Shown: in pieces, positions 1-7,368 of the stretch
Layout: each line of letters starts with the position of its first letter
How positions within the stretch are numbered: position 1 is the first letter of the stretch
From: Bacillus timonensis
GTDB lineage: Bacteria > Bacillota > Bacilli > Bacillales > Bacillaceae_L
Direction of reading: 5' to 3'
Assembly (NCBI RefSeq): GCF_004799755.1
Contig: NZ_SLUB01000052.1
Span: forward strand, 1 to 33,049
Length of the DNA: 33,049 nucleotides
The notes under the pieces: generated by a model
Databases searched by the model: none
The model's input: only the letters and a program-made list of their open reading frames with translations
Told to the model about the DNA's origin: nothing
Made by a program: the position numbers and the translations under genes

Positions 1-180
1 AAATGATATACCGCAAACCGGATAATCGGTATATCACTCAACCGTAAAACGATAAATGATATACCGCAAACGGGATAATCGATATATCACTCAACCGCAA
101 AACGATAAATGATATACCGCAAACAGCATAATCGGTATATCACCTAACCGTAAAACGATAAATGATATACCACAAACAGT
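1..180. repeat. 53-bp tandem repeat array (right end)
   Basis: Three full units (1-53, 54-106, 107-159) and a partial fourth unit (160 to about 180) follow each other at exactly 53 bp. Each unit starts AAATGATATACC and ends AAAACGAT. Within a unit, GATATACCG and CGGTATATC form an inverted repeat around a 13-nt loop (at 5-13 and 27-35 in unit 1). Unit 2 has one mismatch in the right arm. The array probably extends past the left edge of the window. No coding potential or function was recognised. Confidence 0.9.
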
Positions 181-215
181 TAAATTTTGTCGAATCAACA
201 GTTTACGAGATAGCT

Positions 216-244
216 AGATTTTGTTGGTATAACTATGATATAAT
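216..244 (+). promoter_or_regulatory. Extended -10 promoter for the Gre-like gene
   Basis: A perfect TATAAT lies at 239-244, preceded by TG one base upstream (236-237), which makes an extended -10. The -35 position 17 bp upstream (216-221, AGATTT) is poor, as is common for extended -10 promoters. Transcription should start near 250, just before the leader hairpin. Confidence 0.6.
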
Positions 245-256
245 TGGAAATGTATG

Positions 257-293
257 GTAGGCCTTTCTCGGTTTGAGGGAGGTCTACATTTTT
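257..293 (+). promoter_or_regulatory. Leader hairpin with T-rich tail, possible attenuator
   Basis: GTAGGCCT (257-264) pairs with AGGTCTAC (280-287, one G-U pair), with a possible inner CTC/GAG pairing. The stem is followed by ATTTTTAT. It begins within about 10 nt of the predicted transcription start, so it could terminate transcription early or stabilise the 5' end of the mRNA. This is inferred from the sequence only. Confidence 0.45.
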
Positions 294-323
294 ATATTCA
301 AAAATAGGAAGGGGAAATAAAAA

Positions 324-392
324 ATGAAGGTATCAATGAAGTTTTACAAGGTGTTTGATCCTAGCAAGGAGGATATCTACTATGAGCCATAA
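324..392 (+). CDS. 22-codon upstream ORF overlapping the Gre-like gene
   Basis: ATG at 324 has a purine-rich Shine-Dalgarno AGGAAGGGG at 306-313 and opens a 22-residue frame, MKVSMKFYKVF then DPSKEDIYYEP. It stops at 390-392, a few bases inside the next gene (start 382). The two frames differ, and the ribosome binding site of the downstream gene (AAGGAGG, 366-372) lies inside this ORF. That arrangement suits translational coupling or a leader peptide. No homologue is known to me, so expression is inferred from the binding site and the position alone. Confidence 0.4.
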   Translation: MKVSMKFYKVFDPSKEDIYYEP

Positions 393-804
393 AAATTACT
401 TTAAGGAGCAGCTCCAATATATCGACACGAATTTTCAGGAATTAAAAAGTCTCTATTTATCCTCCACACCACTTAAAGAAAGAGACAATAACTTCTTTAA
501 TTCCTATATTCATGAACTTGAAAGCTTCTTGGAAAATGAAGTGATTGGACCGATATCTAAGGTTTTTATTGGAACAAAGGTAACTGTCATGTTTGATGGT
601 GATGACGATACCGAGGATTACTATATATGTTTGCCGAAACAATCAGATCCGGATGCAGGATGTATCTCATTTTTATCACCAGTGGGAAGGCAATTATTGC
701 TGCGAAATGTGGATGATAATGTATTACTCAATACACCAGCAGGCAGCCTGCCAGTAACAATAAAGAGCATAACATTTGCTGAAAATTTAATTTTACAGCG
801 ATAG
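382..804 (+). CDS. GreA/GreB-family C-terminal domain protein
   Basis: This 140-residue protein probably binds RNA polymerase. Residues about 58-136 match the FKBP-like C-terminal domain of GreA/GreB. Hallmarks are the IGTKVTVMFDGD strand, the SDPDAGCISFLSPVG segment and a terminal TPAG-SLPVTIKSI strand. The first 55 residues are helical and charged, but shorter than the roughly 75-residue coiled coil of true GreA (about 157 residues), so it may be a Gre-like modulator rather than the main transcript-cleavage factor. ATG 382 was chosen because AAGGAGG ends about 9 nt upstream. An in-frame TTG at 355 has no comparable site. It appears to be a single-gene unit with its own promoter, a leader hairpin and a terminator at 824-864. 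Confidence 0.75.
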   Translation: MSHKNYFKEQLQYIDTNFQELKSLYLSSTPLKERDNNFFNSYIHELESFLENEVIGPISKVFIGTKVTVMFDGDDDTEDYYICLPKQSDPDAGCISFLSPVGRQLLLRNVDDNVLLNTPAGSLPVTIKSITFAENLILQR

Positions 805-823
805 TAGTTAAAGCGCTTACAAC

Positions 824-864
824 CCACTTCTGTTTTTATGTCGAAAAAAGGAAGTGGATTTTTA
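824..864 (+). terminator. Terminator after the Gre-like gene
   Basis: CCACTTC (824-830) pairs with GAAGTGG (851-857), followed by ATTTTTACTT. It closes the Gre-like unit. The -35 box of the tyrS promoter begins directly after it. Confidence 0.7.
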
Positions 865-865
865 C

Positions 866-894
866 TTGTTAATTATGGAACGATTCGATACAAT
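866..894 (+). promoter_or_regulatory. Sigma-A promoter of the tyrS T-box leader
   Basis: TTGTTA (866-871) and TACAAT (889-894) are separated by 17 bp. The start point would lie near 901, at the base of the T-box leader. Confidence 0.75.
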
Positions 895-900
895 AGCCAT

Positions 901-1150
901 TATAAATAAATAATTAAGTGATGATAGGAATCAGTAGCAACTTATCTCCCTGTTGCAGAGAGCCGGTGGTTGGTGAAAACCGGAACAAAGATAATTGCGA
1001 ATTACCTCCTTGAGCTTTCTTTGTGAACACGAGTCGGAAATTAGCAAAGAACGGACGAACCGTTATTCGAATGAAGCGGAAGATCGATATCTTCAAACAA
1101 GGGTGGTACCGCGTGCAACCACGTCCCTTTTTTAGGGGCGTGGTTTTTTA
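901..1150 (+). promoter_or_regulatory. T-box leader (tyrosine) of tyrS
   Basis: A T-box riboswitch senses uncharged tRNA and prevents terminator formation. The invariant T-box AAGGGTGGTACCGCG is at 1099-1113. Stem I spans roughly 917-1080 and includes the AGAGAGCCGGTGG apical region near 957. A TAC tyrosine codon at 1003-1005, within GCGAATTACC, is the likely specifier. The terminator is CCACGTCCC (1119-1127) with GGGGCGTGG (1135-1143) and a T-run at 1144-1149. Uncharged tRNA-Tyr should pair with the T-box and allow read-through into tyrS. Confidence 0.93.
1119..1150 (+). terminator. T-box regulated terminator
   Basis: CCACGTCCC/GGGGCGTGG stem with a six-T tail. Its 5' arm overlaps the region that competes with antiterminator formation. 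Confidence 0.9.
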
Positions 1151-1170
1151 TGTTTTTTTGGGGAGAGGAA

Positions 1171-1556
1171 GTGTCTTAAGGACAAAAGCGGGTTAAGTAC
1201 AGACTGAAATGTCTCTGATGAGTTATCTCAGAGACACAAGCGAGACGAACACAGGAAGAAGTGTCTTTGAGAGGCAGTCTCGCGGACAAAAGCGGGTTAA
1301 TCGCAACCTGAAATGTCTCTGATGGGTTATCTCAGAGACACAAGCGAGACGAACACAGGAAGAAGTGTCTTTGAGAGGCAGTCTCGCGGACAAAAGCGGG
1401 TTAATCGCAACCTGAAATGTCTCTGATGGGTTATTTCGGAGACAAAAGCGAGATGAACATAGGAAGAAGTGTCTTTGAGAGGCAGTCTCGCGGACAAAAG
1501 CAGGTTGGGCGCAGACATAAATGTCTCTGTTTAGTTGTCTCAAAGACGAAAGTCCA
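1171..1556. repeat. 104-bp tandem repeat array of hairpins in the tyrS leader
   Basis: Equivalent points (for example GTCT at 1173, 1277, 1381 and 1485) recur at exactly 104 bp, giving about 3.7 copies. Units two and three are almost identical. Each complete unit holds two imperfect palindromes. One is TGTCTCTGA/TCAGAGACA (1210-1218 with 1228-1236 in the first unit). The other is TGTCTTTGAGA/TCTCGCGGACA with one mismatch and two G-T pairs. The array fills the 500 bp between the T-box terminator and the tyrS ribosome binding site, so antiterminated transcripts must carry it. Minus-strand frames here are repeat artefacts, not genes. Confidence 0.92.
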
Positions 1557-1653
1557 TCAATGCTATAAGAAATGTACCTGACCGATATTTCCTAAATCCA
1601 AAATCCTTATAAGAAAGACACTTTTAAAAATCACACACTAGGAGGAAAACCAA

Positions 1654-2898
1654 ATGGAGAACTTTATCGAACAATTAACAGATGAACAAAAAATAGAACT
1701 AGAAAGACAGTTTGCCATCTATTCGAATGGGGTACAGGAAATAGTCCCTGCACATGAACTAAAACAAAAAATCGCCAAATCGATTGTGACCAACCAACCG
1801 CTAAAGGTAAAACTGGGTCTTGATCCATCTGCGCCAGATGTACACTTAGGACATACCGTGGTGTTAAACAAATTAAAACAATTCCAAGAAAACGGGCATA
1901 TCGTCCAGCTTCTAATCGGTGATTTTACAGGGAAAATCGGAGACCCAACCGGTAAATCCGTTGCACGTAAACAACTGACAGATGAAGAAGTGAAGCATAA
2001 TGCCAAAACATACTTTGAGCAGTTTGGAAAAGTCTTAGACATGGAGAAGGTGGAGCTGCATTACAATTCGAAGTGGCTATCAACTTTAAATTTCGAGGAC
2101 ATTATCAACTTGGCGGCAAGTATTACAGTTGCGCGTTTGCTGGAGAGAAATGATTTCTCGGAACGTTTAGCGACTGGAAAGCCTATTTCACTTCATGAAT
2201 TTTTCTATCCACTTATGCAAGGCTATGATTCTGTTGCACTCGAAAGTGATATTGAATTAGGTGGAAATGACCAGCACTTTAACGTGTTAATGGGAAGGCA
2301 TTTACAAGAACATTTTGGTAAAGAAAAGCAAGTTGTTATTCTTCTTCCATTATTAGAGGGACTCGATGGTGTTGAAAAAATGTCGAAGTCAAAAGGGAAC
2401 TACATTGGTGTTGATGAGGCACCAAATGACATGTACGGAAAAACAATGTCCATCCAGGATGAAATGATGGCAAAATACTTTGATTTAGTAACGGACTTAT
2501 CTCTTGATGAAAAGAATGAAATCAAAGCAAACATCGAAAATGGTACGCTTCACCCACGTGATGCAAAAATGCTTCTTGGAAGAACGATTGTGAGAATGTA
2601 CCATGATGAAGAAGCGGCTCAGCAAGCTGAAAATCATTTTAAAACAGTCTTTCAAAAAGGAGTAATTCCAGAAGACATTCCAGAAGTCACTTGGTCAGGA
2701 GCAAACTCAATCTCCATTATTGATTTACTTGTTCAATTGGATTTACAAAAGTCCAAAGGGGAAGCGCGAAAAATGATTCAAAACGGTGGCGTCAAATTAA
2801 ATGGCGAAAAAGTAGAGGATATTCATTTGGATGTGGAAATAACAGAAGACATGATTGTTCAAGTCGGAAAACGTAAATTTGTAAAAATTAAGAAGTAA
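1654..2898 (+). CDS. tyrS: Tyrosyl-tRNA synthetase (TyrZ type)
   Basis: Charges tRNA-Tyr with tyrosine at the expense of ATP in the cytoplasm (class I synthetase, 414 residues). The HIGH signature appears as HLGH at residues 64-67 and the KMSKS loop as KMSKS at 242-246. The tyrosine-pocket helix reads LGGNDQHFN, which is the TyrZ subtype rather than the GSDQWGN form of the other Bacillus TyrS. An S4 RNA-binding domain closes the C terminus (about 350-414). The start ATG has GGAGG 8 nt upstream (1641-1645). The gene is transcribed alone from the T-box promoter and ends at a terminator. Length matches B. subtilis TyrZ. Confidence 0.96.
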   Translation: MENFIEQLTDEQKIELERQFAIYSNGVQEIVPAHELKQKIAKSIVTNQPLKVKLGLDPSAPDVHLGHTVVLNKLKQFQENGHIVQLLIGDFTGKIGDPTGKSVARKQLTDEEVKHNAKTYFEQFGKVLDMEKVELHYNSKWLSTLNFEDIINLAASITVARLLERNDFSERLATGKPISLHEFFYPLMQGYDSVALESDIELGGNDQHFNVLMGRHLQEHFGKEKQVVILLPLLEGLDGVEKMSKSKGNYIGVDEAPNDMYGKTMSIQDEMMAKYFDLVTDLSLDEKNEIKANIENGTLHPRDAKMLLGRTIVRMYHDEEAAQQAENHFKTVFQKGVIPEDIPEVTWSGANSISIIDLLVQLDLQKSKGEARKMIQNGGVKLNGEKVEDIHLDVEITEDMIVQVGKRKFVKIKK

Positions 2899-2906
2899 AG
2901 GAAACA

Positions 2907-2941
2907 GGGGCGACATTTTATCATGTCTGCCCCATTTTTTT
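2907..2941 (+). terminator. tyrS terminator
   Basis: GGGGC-GACA (2907-2915) pairs with TGTCTGCCCC (2924-2933) with a one-base bulge, followed by ATTTTTTT. It lies between convergent genes. Confidence 0.8.
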
Positions 2942-3755
2942 ATTTTCCAATAAACATTTGTGACCAGTAGTTGCCGCTTGTTTGGTGACCAACTCCAATA
3001 TGCGTGAAGTTTGGATTCAGGATATTCTTACGATGTCCTTCACTGTTCATCCAAGCGTTTACAACAGCTTCAGGAGATGTTTGACCTTTGGCGATGTTTT
3101 CACCAGCCGTCTTGTACGAAACCCCAAAATCCCTCATCATATCGAACGGAGATCCATAAGTAGGACTCGTATGGGAAAAATAATTTTTTTGCTGCATGTC
3201 ATTTGCTTTTGTCTTTGCGACTTTGCTTAATGCTGTATCCGTCTGAAGGGCAGGTAAACCGTTTTTCTTACGCTGGGCATTTGTAAGGTCAATTACCTGT
3301 CTTTCAAAATTACTAACTCCCCCTGTTGCTGGTGCTGGAGCAGGAGCAGCAGGCTGTTCAGTCGCAGGCTGACGATTTTGTTCAACAGGAGGTGTTTGCC
3401 CCGTTGGGTTTGGTGCCGGAGCAATATTATTTGGGCCACTTCTAAATTGATTGTTCCCATTAGGAACTACATTCGTGCCGTTTGGAGTTCCTACTACGAT
3501 CTTTTTGTTAATAAAACGAAAATATTTTTGTTCACCATGTGTGTTCTGAACACTAGTTGTATGTGGATACTTATCGCTTGAAGTTGTCGTGCGATAAGGA
3601 CGGTCTTGTTTTATGATATAGCCGTTATTCACATTTTCTACGTTTGCTGAGCGGTTCGTGTCAGTATCATCTGCCGCGTTGTTGTTATTACAGGCAGATA
3701 ATAAAAGCATCGCAGACCCCAGAATCGCTATACCTGTTTTTGTAAATCTTTGCAA
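2940..3755 (-). CDS. CAP-domain (YkwD-like) lipoprotein
   Basis: A 271-residue secreted, membrane-anchored protein. The N terminus is a lipoprotein signal, with lipobox LLSAC and lipidated Cys22. A low-complexity Pro/Ala/Asn/Gln linker spans about residues 95-145. The C-terminal CAP/SCP domain (about 148-271) carries the family motifs YFSHTSP, GENIA and SEGHRKNILN, in the arrangement of B. subtilis YkwD and SafA-neighbour proteins often linked to the spore or cell surface. The exact biochemical role of bacterial CAP proteins is unsettled. The start is TTG at 3755, fixed by AAAGGAGG about 8 nt upstream on the minus strand. It is convergent with tyrS. Confidence 0.88.
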   Translation of the reverse strand: MQRFTKTGIAILGSAMLLLSACNNNNAADDTDTNRSANVENVNNGYIIKQDRPYRTTTSSDKYPHTTSVQNTHGEQKYFRFINKKIVVGTPNGTNVVPNGNNQFRSGPNNIAPAPNPTGQTPPVEQNRQPATEQPAAPAPAPATGGVSNFERQVIDLTNAQRKKNGLPALQTDTALSKVAKTKANDMQQKNYFSHTSPTYGSPFDMMRDFGVSYKTAGENIAKGQTSPEAVVNAWMNSEGHRKNILNPNFTHIGVGHQTSGNYWSQMFIGK

Positions 3756-3886
3756 TCTAAATTCCTCCTTTGCATGATTCGATTTACTTTTCTATTTTGC
3801 TACTTCTTTTAAGAAAGTATGGATGGTAATTAAAGAGAGAGGCAGACAGAACGTTATGACGAATGAAAAATGATAAAATTGCCATA

Positions 3887-3918
3887 GAAAAAGGCAGCTC
3901 CGTATCGGAACTGCCTTT
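3887..3918 (-). terminator. Terminator of the DUF3231 gene
   Basis: On the minus strand AAGGCAGTTCC and GGAGCTGCCTT form an 11-bp stem with a 5-nt loop, followed by TTTTC. It sits directly downstream of the minus-strand DUF3231 gene. Confidence 0.75.
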
Positions 3919-3928
3919 CAAGGAATCT

Positions 3929-4444
3929 TTAGCATCCCTCAGCTTTATTGATATGAAGTGGAGGAGGAACAAGCCACCCTTTTTCTTTGTTTAAACGTAG
4001 CATTCTGGCACCAAACTGGGCTTTCTTCATATGGAATTGCCCATACATTACAGCAATATCCTCACGAATGGATTGGCCAATGAGCGTACTACATGCAACT
4101 AAACCTGCAGCAATATCGGCGGACACCTTAGCTGCAATTTCAGGGTCTAGAAAACGAGCACCTGGAGGGATGTTCTCAAGGCATGCATTAGGTCGTTCTG
4201 GAGGCGCAGGAGGTAACCCTATTCCATTTTCTTTTAACAATGTTTCCACTTCTTCAATTTCAAGTTTTAGTCCATTTTCAATGATGTCTTCTAAAAGTTT
4301 CTTTAAATCGTCATCGCCTGTATGATTAAGTAACGTTTGGTAAGCAGACACCATACCTTTTGCGGCTAATAAGTGAGACCATACACCAAAAACTTCACCA
4401 TAATGCATTGGTTCTTCCTTTGGATTTCCACTTAATATTCCCAT
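3929..4444 (-). CDS. DUF3231 family protein
   Basis: A 171-residue, mostly helical cytoplasmic protein of the DUF3231 family, common in spore-forming Bacillaceae and usually seen as one or two copies of a four-helix, ferritin-like unit. This is the single-domain form. Visible blocks are HYGEVFGVWSHLLAAKG near the N terminus, a GIGLPPAPPERP hinge and the C-terminal DIAVMYGQFHMKKAQFGARM helix. No metal ligand set could be assigned with confidence. The start ATG at 4444 was chosen because TAAGGAGG precedes it by about 6 nt. A longer frame from 4483 lacks such a site. It seems monocistronic, with its own terminator. Function is unknown, and a sporulation link is only an inference from family distribution. 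Confidence 0.75.
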   Translation of the reverse strand: MGILSGNPKEEPMHYGEVFGVWSHLLAAKGMVSAYQTLLNHTGDDDLKKLLEDIIENGLKLEIEEVETLLKENGIGLPPAPPERPNACLENIPPGARFLDPEIAAKVSADIAAGLVACSTLIGQSIREDIAVMYGQFHMKKAQFGARMLRLNKEKGWLVPPPLHINKAEGC

Positions 4445-4610
4445 AATAAACCTCCTTAAGGGTTGCTTTTTTATACATATCACCTTCTTTTTGAGATGAC
4501 ATTTCTAGAATCTCCGTAAGATATCGTTTTATGTTAAGAATAAAATGACAGATTTGTTTGACCAAATCGTATACTTAATAGGGGACAAAATATAGGTAGA
4601 GGTGAATAAT

Positions 4611-5231
4611 ATGAAAATCATTGATATTTCACAGCCATTAAGTCATGCAACAAAAGAATGGCCGAATGACACGCCGTTTGAATACAAACTATCTTGGTCC
4701 ATGAAGGAAGCTTCGACAGTTAATGTAGGAAAAATCACAACAAGCACCCATATTGGTACACATATTGATGCACCTTTCCATTTTGATAATAATGGAAAAA
4801 AAGTGCATGAACTAGAACTTGACGTATATGTGGGGAAAGCACGAGTAATTGAGGTAACGGGAAAAAATGAGATTGGAATGGAGGACCTTAACAGATTTGA
4901 TTTAAAGGGTGTGAGACGATTATTAATCCGCACAAATTCTTGGGAAAATCGAAGCCAATTTCCGACAACGATTACAAGCTTAAAACCTGAGATAGCCGCA
5001 TTTTTAGCAGAAAAAGGGATTCAGTTAATAGGGGTGGACACGCCATCTGTTGATCAGGTGGATAGCAAAGATTTACAAGCCCATCATCAACTACATAGGC
5101 ATGGCATATATATTCTTGAGGGGATTGTTTTAGATGATGTGGAACCAGGTGATTACGAGTTAATTGCGCTCCCCCTACCAATTGAAGGGGCGGATGGGAG
5201 TCCAGTACGTGCCGTACTAAAAAACATATAG
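4611..5231 (+). CDS. KynB-like cyclase / arylformamidase family hydrolase
   Basis: A 206-residue metal-dependent hydrolase of the cyclase family. In KynB the reaction is hydrolysis of N-formylkynurenine to kynurenine and formate. The metal-binding motif STHIGTHIDAPFHF (about residues 45-58) is intact, and the later GVDTPSVDQ and HHQLHRHGIYILEG blocks match KynB proteins of about 209 residues. The start ATG 4611 follows GAGGTG at 4598-4603; the in-frame GTG at 4602 lies inside that binding site. No kynA or kynU gene is nearby, so the substrate may differ. The gene is alone and ends at a strong terminator. Confidence 0.8.
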   Translation: MKIIDISQPLSHATKEWPNDTPFEYKLSWSMKEASTVNVGKITTSTHIGTHIDAPFHFDNNGKKVHELELDVYVGKARVIEVTGKNEIGMEDLNRFDLKGVRRLLIRTNSWENRSQFPTTITSLKPEIAAFLAEKGIQLIGVDTPSVDQVDSKDLQAHHQLHRHGIYILEGIVLDDVEPGDYELIALPLPIEGADGSPVRAVLKNI

Positions 5232-5244
5232 GGGAAACACAGTA

Positions 5245-5277
5245 AAATCCATTGTTACGAAACAATGGATTTTTTTA
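5245..5277 (+). terminator. Terminator of the cyclase gene
   Basis: ATCCATTGTT (5247-5256) and AACAATGGAT (5261-5270) form a perfect 10-bp stem, extended by flanking A/T pairs, followed by seven T. Confidence 0.9.
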
Positions 5278-5303
5278 ACCTTTAGGAAAGGAGGGAGTTG
5301 TTA

Positions 5304-5455
5304 TTAAGAAGCAAATGGTATGAGATCATTCTGATTTACAAGTTCTACCTTAAAGAGAAATTCCATTTGTTTAATTTCATACATTCCATTTTCATAAACA
5401 TATAGAACTTCGTACAAATCTCATTATTATAAACAACCTTATCGCCTTGTTTCAT
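5304..5455 (-). pseudogene. Small frameshifted gene, about 50 codons
   Basis: On the minus strand AGGAGG (5461-5466) precedes ATG at 5455, reading MKQGDKVVYNNEICT. This frame then degenerates and stops after 36 codons. Shifting by one base at about 5410-5415 gives a sensible continuation, EVLYVYENGMYEIKQMEF and then a tail ending LIPFAS with a stop at 5304-5306. Total length is 152 nt, one base short of 51 codons, as expected from a single deletion. The rebuilt product would be an acidic 50-residue protein of unknown function. It may be a real mutation, a sequencing error or, less likely, programmed frameshifting. Confidence 0.55.
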
Positions 5456-5556
5456 GGAATACCTCCTAATCAATTGCTTATCCCTAGTGTAATATAATGA
5501 AATCCCATCATCTATACGCCTTTAGTAATATTGTAGTAGATAAAAATGCTGATTTT

Positions 5557-5586
5557 TTGTCATAAATACCTTAAAACTGGTATAGA
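5557..5586 (+). promoter_or_regulatory. nagE promoter
   Basis: TTGTCA (5557-5562) and TATAGA (5581-5586) are separated by 18 bp. The -10 box lies inside the NagR operator, so repressor binding would block RNA polymerase. Confidence 0.6.
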
Positions 5587-5591
5587 CAACT
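5576..5591 (+). promoter_or_regulatory. NagR operator upstream of nagE
   Basis: ACTGGTATAGACAACT matches the TGGTATAGACA-type site of GntR/HutC-family GlcNAc regulators (NagR/YvoA, DasR). An almost identical site, differing only at the second base, lies at 7301-7316 before nagA, and nagR itself is in the locus. Confidence 0.85.
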
Positions 5592-5654
5592 AAACCCCCC
5601 GGTGTTAAAATGAGTTGCGGTAAGTATTCCGCCTATTTTTTGGTTACACTAACG

Positions 5655-5668
5655 TGTAAGCGTTGCCT
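5655..5668 (+). promoter_or_regulatory. Candidate cre (CcpA) site in the nagE leader
   Basis: TGTAAGCGTTGCCT matches the catabolite-responsive consensus TGWNANCGNTNWCA except at one of the last positions. It lies about 65 nt after the predicted start of transcription, where CcpA could act as a roadblock. A role in glucose repression of GlcNAc uptake is plausible but unproven. Confidence 0.4.
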
Positions 5669-5750
5669 ATATTGCATTCATGATTTTATTTTTGAAGTTA
5701 GAGGACCAAAGAATAGAAGGAAACTACAAAATAAAGGAGGAATTATCATC

Positions 5751-7196
5751 ATGATGAAGTATCTTCAAAAACTCGGTCGTTCATTGATGTTACCTGTTGC
5801 GGTATTACCAGCAGCGGCGATTTTAATGGGTATCGGGTATTGGATTGACCCATCAGGCTGGGGCGGCGGAAGCCCAATCGCAGCTTTCTTAATAAAAGCA
5901 GGAGGAGCCATTATTGACAATATGTCAATTCTATTTGCGGTTGGTGTCGCTTTAGGAATGTCGAAAGATAAAGATGGATCTGCAGCATTAGCTGGTTTGG
6001 TTGGATACCTAACTGTGACAACTTTACTTGCAACAAACACAGTAGCAATGCTTCAAGGGGTCGACCCAACTGAAGTAAATGCAGCGTTTGGAAAAATCGA
6101 AAACCAATTTATAGGTATTATTTCTGGTATTATCGCTTCGGTCATGTATAATCGCTTCAGTGAGGTACAATTACCAGATGCATTGGCTTTCTTTAGCGGA
6201 AAAAGACTTGTTCCAATTATGACATCTGTAGCAATGCTAGTTGCATCTTTAGTGCTATTATTTGTATGGCCAGTTATCTATTCAGGATTAGTAGCATTCG
6301 GTAAAGGTATTATTGACTTAGGTGCAGTGGGTGCTGGTTTATATGGATTCTTTAATAGGTTATTGATTCCAACTGGTCTTCACCACGCATTAAACTCTGT
6401 TTTCTGGTTTGATGTAGCGGGTATTAATGATATCAATAATTTCTTGAGTGGTTCAGGTGAAAAAGGGATTACTGGTAGATACCAAGCTGGTTTCTTCCCA
6501 GTGATGATGTTTGGTTTACCAGCAGCAGCACTTGCGATGTATCACACAGCTAAAACAGCAAGAAAGAAACAAGCTGCATCTTTATTAATGGCAGCGGCTT
6601 TCGCAGCGTTTTTCACAGGTGTAACAGAGCCACTTGAATTTGCGTTCATGTTCTTAGCTCCAGCATTATATGTTGTACACGCAGCCTTAACTGGTATTTC
6701 ATTATTTATTGCAGCAACGTTCCATTGGACTGCTGGATTTGCGTTTAGTGCTGGTTTTGTTGACTTTTTCTTAAGTTTACGAAATCCTATCGCAAATCAA
6801 CCTTGGATGTTGTTAGTACAAGGACTTGTAATCGGGGTCATTTATTATGTTCTATTCCGATTCTTAATCGTTAAGTTTAATCTTAAAACACCTGGTCGTG
6901 AAGATGAGGAAGTTGTCGAAACAACTACTCAAGCAGACGGAAAGACAAAATTCGCAGCTATGGCGGCTCAAATTTATGAGGGCCTAGGCGGAGACGAGAA
7001 CGTAACATCAGTTGATAATTGTGTAACACGTTTACGTTTAGAAGTAAAAGATATGGATAAAGTCGATCAGCAAAAAATTAAAGCAACGGGAGTTCCTGGA
7101 ATCAACGTTGTTGGTAAAAATAGCATTCAAGTTATTGTAGGAACAAACGTACAATTCGTTGCAGACGAAGTTCATAAAATTCGTAAAGAGAAATAA
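5751..7196 (+). CDS. nagE: PTS N-acetylglucosamine transporter subunit IICB
   Basis: Integral membrane permease that imports GlcNAc and phosphorylates it to GlcNAc-6-P. The 481-residue protein has an EIIC domain with about ten hydrophobic segments (residues 1-380), including the GLHHALNSVFWFDV and GVTEPLEFAFMF signatures of the glucose/GlcNAc class. A C-terminal EIIB domain follows (about 405-481) with the phosphorylated cysteine in DNCVTRLR (Cys424). No EIIA domain is present, so phosphate must come from an EIIA encoded elsewhere, as for B. subtilis NagP. ATG 5751 is set by AAAGGAGG (5733-5740); an in-frame ATG at 5610 would add 47 unlikely residues. A terminator separates it from nagA, and both have NagR sites. 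Confidence 0.92.
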   Translation: MMKYLQKLGRSLMLPVAVLPAAAILMGIGYWIDPSGWGGGSPIAAFLIKAGGAIIDNMSILFAVGVALGMSKDKDGSAALAGLVGYLTVTTLLATNTVAMLQGVDPTEVNAAFGKIENQFIGIISGIIASVMYNRFSEVQLPDALAFFSGKRLVPIMTSVAMLVASLVLLFVWPVIYSGLVAFGKGIIDLGAVGAGLYGFFNRLLIPTGLHHALNSVFWFDVAGINDINNFLSGSGEKGITGRYQAGFFPVMMFGLPAAALAMYHTAKTARKKQAASLLMAAAFAAFFTGVTEPLEFAFMFLAPALYVVHAALTGISLFIAATFHWTAGFAFSAGFVDFFLSLRNPIANQPWMLLVQGLVIGVIYYVLFRFLIVKFNLKTPGREDEEVVETTTQADGKTKFAAMAAQIYEGLGGDENVTSVDNCVTRLRLEVKDMDKVDQQKIKATGVPGINVVGKNSIQVIVGTNVQFVADEVHKIRKEK

Positions 7197-7202
7197 AAAT
7201 GA

Positions 7203-7240
7203 GGGGACTGTTCCACATAGGGACAGTCCTTCTTTATTTA
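7203..7240 (+). terminator. nagE terminator
   Basis: GGACTGTTCC (7205-7214) and GGGACAGTCC (7220-7229) pair around a five-base loop, followed by TTCTTTATTT. Confidence 0.75.
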
Positions 7241-7300
7241 ATAAGAATACAATAATTTTATGATAAGAAGGGAAAAGTATAGAAAAATAACAAATGATAT

Positions 7301-7316
7301 AGTGGTATAGACAACT
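7301..7316 (+). promoter_or_regulatory. NagR operator upstream of nagA
   Basis: AGTGGTATAGACAACT differs from the site before nagE at one base only. It lies about 53 bp before the nagA start, in an AT-rich stretch where I could not settle the promoter boxes; TATAGA within the site (7306-7311) may again be the -10. Confidence 0.85.
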
Positions 7317-7368
7317 AGTTGAGATTAACGATATACTTAACGTAAGAAACATAAAAGGAGTCCTTGAT

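Noticed and set aside
1-180. Possible CRISPR array
   Set aside because: The 53-bp units are contiguous with no variable spacers, and no cas genes are present.
807-820. cre-like word after the Gre-like gene
   Set aside because: One mismatch and located at the 3' end of a gene, just before a terminator, with no promoter to control except the distant tyrS one.
1223-1543. Repetitive minus-strand open frames of 60-106 codons
   Set aside because: They are created by the 104-bp repeat, have repeated Cys/Leu/Arg-rich sequence and no ribosome binding site.
5610-5750. 47-residue N-terminal extension of nagE
   Set aside because: No ribosome binding site at 5610 and a Cys-rich sequence unlike PTS proteins. 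ATG 5751 has AAAGGAGG upstream.
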